Positions 5,701-9,712 of a stretch of 9,712 nt of DNA are shown here, one piece after another (position 1 is the stretch's first letter; every line of letters begins with the position of its first letter). The notes beneath the pieces were generated by a model. That model was not told the origin of the DNA. It saw nothing but the letters and a program-made list of their open reading frames with translations, and searched no databases. The DNA is from Eubacterium sp. CAG:252. Its GTDB lineage: Bacteria > Bacillota > Clostridia > Lachnospirales > Lachnospiraceae. The stretch covers positions 1-9,712 of the forward strand of contig FR886233.1 in NCBI GenBank assembly GCA_000436535.1, in the 5' to 3' direction. The position numbers and the translations under genes were made by a program.

Positions 5701-7790
5701 GCTCACCATTAAAGATTGAAAGAGGTATTAATGGTACAGCAGATCAGATGATATATATGGTAGCAGATCCAGATGCCAAGACTCGTCCAGTTATTGACTT
5801 CCAGGGACTCTGTACAGGTATGACTATCGGTGGTGATTACTGGTACTTCAAGGGCTTTGATGTAACAGGTTCAGCAGATGGACAGAAGGGACTTCAGGTT
5901 TCAGGAAGCCACAACACATTAGATCAGATTGAAACATATCACAATGGTAACACAGGACTTCAGATCAGCAGATTAAATGTAACAGATACATATGCTGAAT
6001 GGCCATCATATAACTTAATCCTTAACTGTACATCATATGGTAATGCAGATAAGGGTTATGAAGATGCAGACGGATTCGCAGCTAAGCTTACAGTTGGTGA
6101 CGGTAACGTATTCGATGGATGTATCGCTCATCACAATGCAGATGATGGATGGGATCTTTTCGCAAAGGTTCAGACAGGTTCTATCGGCTCAGTAACTATT
6201 AAGAATTCAGTAGCATATGCTAACGGATATCTTGAGGATGGAACTAACGCAGGTAATGGTAACGGATTCAAGATGGGTGGAGACAGCATGCCTGGTTCAC
6301 ACGTACTTGAGAATTCAATAGCATTTGGTAACAAGGCTAAGGGTATTGATTCTAACTCTTGTCCAGATATCAAGGTTAAGAATTGTACAACTATTAATAA
6401 TGAGGGTGCTAACGTAGCATTCTACACAAACTCAGCTAAGAATACAGACTTCGAAGCTACAGGAGTAGTATCATTCAGAACATCTGGCGAAGATGTTGCT
6501 GAAAATATTAAGCCAGTAGGAAATCAGGATAAGACAAAGATTTACAAGGCAACTAACTTCTATTGGGATGCAGCAACTAAGACTTCTTCTAATACAGTAG
6601 CAGAAGGTGAGACAGCAGTTACAGTTTCTGCAGACTGGTTTGTAAGTCTTGATTATTCATCAATATTAAATGGCAGAAATGCAGTAGCTAATATTGAAAG
6701 AAATGCAGATGGTACTATTAACTTAGGTGATATCTTTAAGTTATCAGATAAGGCAGCAGAAGGTGTAGGTGCAGACTTCTCTAATGGTAAGCTTACAGCT
6801 TCAACAGATGTTAAGGTAGCTGATTCAGTAGATACAGAACATAGTTATGGTGAATGGTCAGTTGTAAAGGAAGCTACTTGTACAGAAAAGGGTGTTGAAC
6901 ACAGATTATGTTCAATATGTGGTGCAGAAGAAACAAGAGAAATAGAAGCATTAGGACATGAATTCAGTGAATACTTTACAGTAGATAAGGCACCTACAGT
7001 AACAGAAGAAGGTTCTAAGTCACGTCATTGTGTACGTTGTGATGAAGTTACAGATGTTACTGTAATAGCTAAACTTGAGCAGAATGTTGCACCTTCAGGA
7101 GATATGAAGGACGATGTAAGCGTTGATATTGATAATTCAGAATCAGTAGTAGATCTTACAGATGATGAAATTGCAGCGATAGCTAATGGTGCAAAAGCAA
7201 GTATAGAAGTTGGTGTTTCTGATATTACAGGTAAGGTAGATGCTAAGGATGAAAAGGCTGTAGCAGATGCAATAACTGGTAATGAAACTATCAGTAATAA
7301 GGGATTTGTAGTAGGTTCATATATTGATATCAATGTATTTTCTGTTGTTGGAGATTCTAGAAGAGAGATTAGTAACACATCAAAAGAGTTAACATTTACA
7401 ATTAAACTTGCAGATAATCTTATAAATACAGATTCTACAATAACAAGAACTTATAAGGTTGTAAGAGTCCATGGTGATGAAACAGCTATTATTGATGCAG
7501 AGTTCGATGCAGCAACTAATAAGATTACATTTAAGTCAGATAAGTTCTCTACATATGCAGTGATTTACAGTGATGTTAAGAATACAAATGTTGATGACAA
7601 TACAAATGTAGATAATAAAACAGATGTAGATAATGGAGCAGCTGTAGAACCAGTTACAGGTGGTAGAGCTACAGCTACAGGAGATAAGAATAATACAGCT
7701 CTCTATGTTGTATTAATCGTACTTAGTGTTGTTGCACTTGGTGGTGTATGCTTCTACGAAATCAAGAGAAGAAAGAACGTAACTAAATAA
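2799..7790 (+). CDS. multidomain surface pectate lyase, polysaccharide lyase family 9
   Basis: A 1663-residue secreted enzyme expected to cleave polygalacturonate by Ca2+-dependent beta-elimination at the cell surface. Order: signal peptide 1-36 (KRQTKRR, hydrophobic core, AKASA site); two near-identical modules 40-187 and 200-347; Ig-like segment about 358-460; Fn3-like 462-546; concanavalin/LamG-like 552-804; a beta-rich linker; PL9 right-handed beta-helix about 927-1335; a paired-CxxC module 1348-1430 (C1371/C1374, C1411/C1414); a beta-rich stalk; hexapeptide repeats 1595-1612; and a TGD anchor with membrane span about 1634-1652 and KRRK tail. Active-site residues match Dickeya Pel9A by motif and spacing: Ca2+ ligands D1091 (ADGFAAK) and D1115, D1116, D1119 (ADDGWDLF), and the catalytic base K1158 (NGFKMGG), so it should be active. 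The N-terminal modules probably bind pectin (inferred). It is monocistronic, with a consensus ribosome binding site. Family is near certain; domain edges are approximate. Confidence 0.95.
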   Translation: MKRQTKRRIMALVMAALMVVGLIPTGFTAITAKASAGKKYSFEASSLEAASAGKFKDSETVKAGTDDYFTLYMSAKTKIDSSSKTWDDGYKSEQRVNFGGKADLGNMKNLISFKTDGAAKVKVWWAEGGDDNREVVIYNASGAEVAKTQAKAAKNAAVCSELDIAEAGTYYLGGDINNNYFFRVDVEEAAANVEPVVNEYDLEATSLEAAAAGKFKDGETVTAGTDNYFTLYMSAKTKIDSSSKTWEDGYKSEQRVNFGGKADLENMKNMIAFKTEGTAKVKIWWVEGGEDNREVVIYNTSGQEVAKTDAKAAKNAAVYSELELTEAGTYYLGGDINNNYFFRVKVVDTVGGSDTPVVRKDWADVAAPVIGTITQSKADIDVPFDMVIGNDGADKVVVTMTDEAGKTVDSKNYAMEGENGKVTFTPSKSGKYTFAVNAVRDGEEDKACAEVKSFDYVLPLGTTTIGSVYSKGNGVIAIEWSAVDEADSYTVEYTADGKNWTRADAGNNTEATVSGLTVGTKYTVRVITNRGEETTVSSEAEVTATKEAQQKWGQITYGNGANASKDSFTGSANDGKVTIKSASGKLVPASFDGVSFYYTAVPASQNFTLRAKVTVDSWTLSNGQEGFGLMATDKLGGSGWNNSYMAVASKAEYYWNEETKEVTTDSSATKISQKIGLASQEKTGVTKDNIAAIEANDTATVQANFKSTSYPLEQRYPEAKNIIGNSTNTPADAGNITEMYLTIQKNNTGYFVTYESADGSYSTTKKYYDTEALERIDSDYVYAGFFASRNATATFSDITFKTIDPKDDAAAEERPVQKVAVNTYVQSAKATGLEDYTFLFSANCDGLLTINDADGNAVAKDVEVKADTLVKPADVKLTKGDNNYKIYFTPSKDYKPNGEFSAMESYETVVIDHKVTYKTYGEAGQSLWVAPDANGCGSKDEPMSIYEAIKYVMPSQQIILKEGTYKLSSPLKIERGINGTADQMIYMVADPDAKTRPVIDFQGLCTGMTIGGDYWYFKGFDVTGSADGQKGLQVSGSHNTLDQIETYHNGNTGLQISRLNVTDTYAEWPSYNLILNCTSYGNADKGYEDADGFAAKLTVGDGNVFDGCIAHHNADDGWDLFAKVQTGSIGSVTIKNSVAYANGYLEDGTNAGNGNGFKMGGDSMPGSHVLENSIAFGNKAKGIDSNSCPDIKVKNCTTINNEGANVAFYTNSAKNTDFEATGVVSFRTSGEDVAENIKPVGNQDKTKIYKATNFYWDAATKTSSNTVAEGETAVTVSADWFVSLDYSSILNGRNAVANIERNADGTINLGDIFKLSDKAAEGVGADFSNGKLTASTDVKVADSVDTEHSYGEWSVVKEATCTEKGVEHRLCSICGAEETREIEALGHEFSEYFTVDKAPTVTEEGSKSRHCVRCDEVTDVTVIAKLEQNVAPSGDMKDDVSVDIDNSESVVDLTDDEIAAIANGAKASIEVGVSDITGKVDAKDEKAVADAITGNETISNKGFVVGSYIDINVFSVVGDSRREISNTSKELTFTIKLADNLINTDSTITRTYKVVRVHGDETAIIDAEFDAATNKITFKSDKFSTYAVIYSDVKNTNVDDNTNVDNKTDVDNGAAVEPVTGGRATATGDKNNTALYVVLIVLSVVALGGVCFYEIKRRKNVTK
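2916..3839 (+). repeat. intragenic tandem duplication, 480-bp period (two 148-residue modules)
   Basis: Nucleotides 2916-3359 and 3396-3839 align with no insertions or deletions at an offset of exactly 480 bases. By hand count over 420 aligned bases about 85% are identical, and about 83% of residues match. The units share YFTLYMSAKTKIDSSSKTW, a DGYKSEQRVNFGGKAD block and an AGTYYLGGDINNNYFFRV end. Tryptophans (KVWWAEGG / KIWWVEGG) and the beta-rich pattern suggest a jelly-roll carbohydrate-binding module, possibly for pectin; that function is inferred. The many synonymous differences show the duplication is not very recent. Confidence 0.9.
6069..6272 (+). other. PL9 active-site segment (Ca2+ ligands and catalytic lysine)
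   Basis: This stretch encodes D1091 to K1158. The first Asp and the DD..D cluster are 24, 25 and 28 residues apart, the same spacing as Asp209, Asp233, Asp234 and Asp237 in Dickeya Pel9A. The lysine of NGFKMGG takes the place of Lys273, with three extra residues in between. None of the required residues is missing. Confidence 0.85.
6840..7067 (+). other. paired CxxC (zinc-ribbon-like) module in the lyase
   Basis: Residues 1348 to about 1423 hold two related half-repeats. The first contains HSYGEW, ATCTEKG and LCSIC; the second contains HEFSEY, APTVTEEG and HCVRC. Such Cys-pair units recur in Lachnospiraceae surface proteins. The four cysteines could bind one Zn2+ or form disulfides. Two further cysteines, in ATCTEK and elsewhere in the protein, are unpaired by this scheme. 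No catalytic role is known to me. Confidence 0.6.
7581..7634 (+). repeat. three 18-bp tandem repeats encoding a hexapeptide linker
   Basis: Units 7581-7598, 7599-7616 and 7617-7634 encode NTNVDD, NTNVDN and KTDVDN (residues 1595-1612). This is a polar, flexible spacer just before the anchor, probably carrying the enzyme away from the membrane through the wall. Short in-frame repeats can gain or lose units by slippage without breaking the gene. Confidence 0.75.
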
Positions 7791-7824
7791 GTTATATCCT
7801 AATATACCTAATATATAGTAAAAG

Positions 7825-7862
7825 ACAGTCGTTTTATGGCACACCCATAAGACGGCTGTTTT
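7825..7862 (+). terminator. terminator of the pectate lyase gene
   Basis: A 15-bp stem (7825-7839 with 7845-7859, two U·G pairs) closes a five-base CACAC loop and is followed by a short T-run (7859-7862). Three outer pairs with the AAG before it can extend the stem. It lies 35 bases past the stop codon. The A-rich left flank could let it act on both strands. Confidence 0.75.
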
Positions 7863-8082
7863 GCGATTTCAGGAAAGAATGATAGAGGGTGACCTGATAG
7901 ACACAATTTACCTAATTATTTTAAGTGGATTTTTTGAAAATGATGTGATAAAATCAAATAGAAATAGAAGGCTGTGCGTAATTAACGCCCAGATAGATGA
8001 ACTTAAGCTTACATAGCACATAAGATGGCGTATTGTAAGGTCAATATAATCATAGTAAATATAGTTAAAGAGGTGTCAGTTA
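7863..8082 (+). promoter_or_regulatory. 220-base upstream region of the small gene, with a TATAAT box
   Basis: A perfect TATAAT lies at 8045-8050, 32 bases before the start codon, but no good -35 is found 16-18 bases upstream. A second option is TAAAAT near 7948-7953 within the AT-rich stretch 7918-7965; transcription from there would give a leader of about 125 bases. That leader contains a small GCGT/ACGC hairpin near 7977-7988 and TGTGC/GCACA arms further apart. I match no known riboswitch class. AAAGAGG (8067-8073) nine bases before ATG is a good ribosome binding site. Confidence 0.3.
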
Positions 8083-8313
8083 ATGAGTGAAGTATCTACA
8101 ATGGAGAGAGTTATTCGTTCGGATGTATCGATGGAAGAGTGTAAGAAGATAGAGAAGGTGCTTAGAAAGAATAACATTTCATATTTTGAAAGATGGAAGT
8201 TTCATACAGGATTATTGAAGTTCCTTAACAATGACAAGAATGCAAAGTGTGATATTCTTGTACATATGGATTCTTTTGAAAAGGCGAAGTCGTTATTAGA
8301 ACAGAATAATTAG
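8083..8313 (+). CDS. small protein of unknown function, possibly DUF2007-like
   Basis: A 76-residue soluble protein with no signal peptide or membrane segment. It is charged and rich in Lys and Glu. The pattern is a predicted helix (MEECKKIEKVLRKNNIS), a strand (YFERWKF), a further strand (KCDILVHM) and a closing helix (SFEKAKSLLEQN). A helix feeding into a residue-interrupted strand, and a later 'V.M.S.EKA..LL' segment, resemble the ferredoxin-like DUF2007 'putative signal transducing protein' family, but I am not certain of the family. The start is supported by GAGG nine bases upstream. It stands alone between two terminators, so it forms its own transcription unit. The frame, codon use and flanking signals make it a real gene; its role is unknown. 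Confidence 0.75.
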   Translation: MSEVSTMERVIRSDVSMEECKKIEKVLRKNNISYFERWKFHTGLLKFLNNDKNAKCDILVHMDSFEKAKSLLEQNN

Positions 8314-8326
8314 AATATGTACATAT

Positions 8327-8361
8327 AAGCTGTGGTATGATGCTTCATATCACAGCTTTTT
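8327..8361 (+). terminator. intrinsic terminator of the small gene
   Basis: AAGCTGTGGTATGA (8327-8340) pairs over 14 positions (one G·U) with TCATATCACAGCTT (8345-8358) around a TGCT tetraloop. A run of five T ends at 8361. It begins 13 bases after the stop codon and is the most compact terminator in the window. Confidence 0.87.
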
Positions 8362-8380
8362 AGGATATGCATGGCATGGT

Positions 8381-8389
8381 TGTTATAAT
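8381..8389 (+). promoter_or_regulatory. extended -10 promoter of the CapA-like gene
   Basis: TGTTATAAT is a perfect TGN-TATAAT extended -10. The sequence at -35 (about 8361-8366) is poor, which extended -10 promoters tolerate. The predicted start is near 8396, leaving a leader of about 20 bases with GGAG (8406-8409) seven bases before the ATG. It sits directly behind a terminator, so it probably drives the downstream gene alone. Confidence 0.55.
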
Positions 8390-8416
8390 TTACACATAAC
8401 AGAACGGAGTTAATAT

Positions 8417-9601
8417 ATGATAAAGCATAATTGTGTCAGTACACTAAATAGTGTTATAAAAAGAAATGTAAAGAAAAATATGTCACTGCTGGCAGGTATT
8501 ACAATGGTGTCAGCACTTGTTTTAACAGGCTGTGGAAAAAAGGTAGCGGTAAGCAGAGATGTAGTTGGTGATGGCAGTAATAATGAGGTGGTAACAGAAC
8601 AGACAACAAGGGATACACATCCTTATGATATATCGCTCACATTTACAGGAGATATTAATCTTGCAGAGGGAGAGCCTACCACAAAAGAACTTGATAAGAA
8701 TGACGGTGATATAACAAAGTGCATATCGTCGGAACTTATAAAATATATGAAAGATGCAGATATAACACTTGTTAATAATGAGTTCTGTTATAGTGACCGT
8801 GGTGAGCCGCTTGCTAATAAAATGTGGACGTTCAGGGCTAAGCCAGAGCGTGCAAAGGTGCTTAATTCACTTGGAGTAGATGTAGTACAGCTTGCCAATA
8901 ATCATGTGTATGATTATGGTAAAGATGCCATTAATGATACATTTGCAGCGCTTGATGCAGTTGGTATTCCATATGTTGGCGCGGGCAAAGACCTTGATGA
9001 AGCTATGAAACCTTATTATAAGACTGTTGATGGAAAGAAAATAGCAATAGTATCAGCCTCAAGAGCTGAAAAGTACAAGATGACACCACAGGCGACAGAG
9101 TCAACACCGGGAATTCTTAGATGTTATGACACAGAGCTTTTTATCCAGACAATTAAGGAAGCAAAGGAAAATGCTGACTATGTAATAGCAGTTGTTCACT
9201 GGGGAACGGAACATACAACAGTTCTTGAGGATGTACAGAGGTCAACTGCAAGGGATTACATAGATGCAGGAGCTGATATAATAATAGGTGGTCACAGCCA
9301 TTGCCTTCAGGGAATAGAGTATTATGATGATAAGCCTATATTCTACAGTCTTGGAAACTTCTGGTTTGATGAATATAATGTTGATACTATGCTTGTAAAT
9401 ATACGAATAAGTGGTGATGATGACAATGAGGGAAAAGTTGAGCTGTCAGTAGTTCCAGCAGTTCAGGATGGAACATTGTCGGGATGTGTTACACGCATAT
9501 GCACAGAAGAGTCTGATAAGAGCAGAATATTCGGGCTGCTTAATGAGGTCAGCATTAATGCGAATGTGGATGCAGATGGAGTGGTTACGCAGGTGAAGTA
9601 A
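8417..9601 (+). CDS. CapA-family metallophosphatase-like lipoprotein
   Basis: A 394-residue extracytoplasmic lipoprotein of the CapA (PGA_cap) family, related to calcineurin-like metallophosphoesterases. Founding members are part of poly-gamma-glutamate capsule synthesis, but many homologues in other Firmicutes have unknown substrates. An unusually long basic N-region of about 22 residues precedes a hydrophobic core and the lipobox VLTG-C39. A Ser/Thr/Asn-rich linker leads to the domain. Conserved motifs are present in order: TFTGDIN (D79), VNNEF (N120, N121), LANNHVYDYG (N162, H163), VVHWGTEH (H261, H266), IGGHSHCLQG (H293, H295) and YSLGNFWFDE. These resemble metal-binding Asp/Asn/His sites of the phosphoesterase fold, so an active enzyme is likely. 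No capB, capC or capsule glycosyltransferase is adjacent, so a capsule role should not be assumed. It has its own promoter, and no clear terminator follows in the window. Confidence 0.9.
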   Translation: MIKHNCVSTLNSVIKRNVKKNMSLLAGITMVSALVLTGCGKKVAVSRDVVGDGSNNEVVTEQTTRDTHPYDISLTFTGDINLAEGEPTTKELDKNDGDITKCISSELIKYMKDADITLVNNEFCYSDRGEPLANKMWTFRAKPERAKVLNSLGVDVVQLANNHVYDYGKDAINDTFAALDAVGIPYVGAGKDLDEAMKPYYKTVDGKKIAIVSASRAEKYKMTPQATESTPGILRCYDTELFIQTIKEAKENADYVIAVVHWGTEHTTVLEDVQRSTARDYIDAGADIIIGGHSHCLQGIEYYDDKPIFYSLGNFWFDEYNVDTMLVNIRISGDDDNEGKVELSVVPAVQDGTLSGCVTRICTEESDKSRIFGLLNEVSINANVDADGVVTQVK

Positions 9602-9712
9602 GAATGTTTGAGACATAATTTTTGTATACGGACGACATAATATAAGCGGCTGCCTATAGCGCGGACAGTGTTCAATGCCAGAAGCTTTAATCGGATATTT
9701 CTAAGACTTTTC

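Noticed and set aside
7025..7378. 117-residue open frame on the - strand, and the other - strand frames inside the lyase
   Set aside because: They lie opposite a gene with clear domains, lack ribosome binding sites and have low-complexity Ser/Leu/Pro-rich translations typical of antisense shadows.
7647..7664. A canonical LPXTG motif
   Set aside because: Neither Leu-Pro-x-Thr-Gly nor a close SPxTG is present; only EPVTG and TATGD.
7863..8082. Riboswitch ahead of the small gene
   Set aside because: Weak, short pairings only, with no match to conserved cores that I know.
9602..9712. Terminator or gene start at the right edge
   Set aside because: No stable stem with a T-run, no convincing promoter and no coding frame with a ribosome binding site can be seen in the last 111 bases.
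1..9712. CRISPR array, tRNA or rRNA
   Set aside because: No spaced direct repeats or conserved RNA gene sequence were seen; the only tandem repeats are coding repeats in the lyase.

Overview
The window looks like a chromosomal piece of a low-GC, anaerobic, gut-type Firmicute of the family Lachnospiraceae. The reasons are the AT-rich intergenic DNA, AGGAGG-type ribosome binding sites, a Lachnospiraceae-style Rpn/PD-(D/E)XK nuclease, and a large pectate lyase whose C-terminal modules (paired CxxC motifs, a beta-rich stalk and a TGD-type anchor) are typical of surface proteins of this family. A pectin specialist such as Lachnospira (Eubacterium) eligens would fit, but the species is inferred from gene content and was not searched.

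Layout. All five genes are on the + strand and appear to be separate transcription units. (1) 2-1141: 3' part of a MATE-family multidrug/Na+ antiporter, cut by the window edge. (2) 1142-1507: a gene-free stretch with a promoter-like sequence, a 29-bp near-perfect palindrome over its predicted start point, and an 18-bp hairpin. (3) 1508-2482: an Rpn-family nuclease, followed by a strong terminator at 2564-2614. (4) 2615-2798: a candidate promoter with a palindrome between its -35 and -10, then a hairpin near the predicted 5' end of the transcript. (5) 2799-7790: a 1663-residue secreted, membrane- or wall-anchored PL9 pectate lyase, the main gene of the window, with a terminator at 7825-7862. 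(6) 8083-8313: a 76-residue protein of unknown function with its own terminator at 8327-8361. (7) 8417-9601: a CapA-like lipoprotein with an extended -10 promoter. (8) 9602-9712: nothing recognised.

How the genes relate. The PL9 enzyme is the clearest functional statement: a multidomain surface protein with two tandem copies of an N-terminal module, Ig-like and Fn3-like spacers, a concanavalin-like module and a calcium-dependent parallel beta-helix lyase with all expected active-site residues. It should cut homogalacturonan at the cell surface. No pectin transporter, regulator or further pectinase lies beside it, so it is not part of a visible polysaccharide-utilisation cluster. The CapA lipoprotein also acts outside the membrane but lacks other capsule genes, and no operon links the neighbours. 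I do not see a clearly new multigene system. The points most worth checking are the regulatory palindromes and hairpins, the degenerate sorting signal and the duplicated lyase module.
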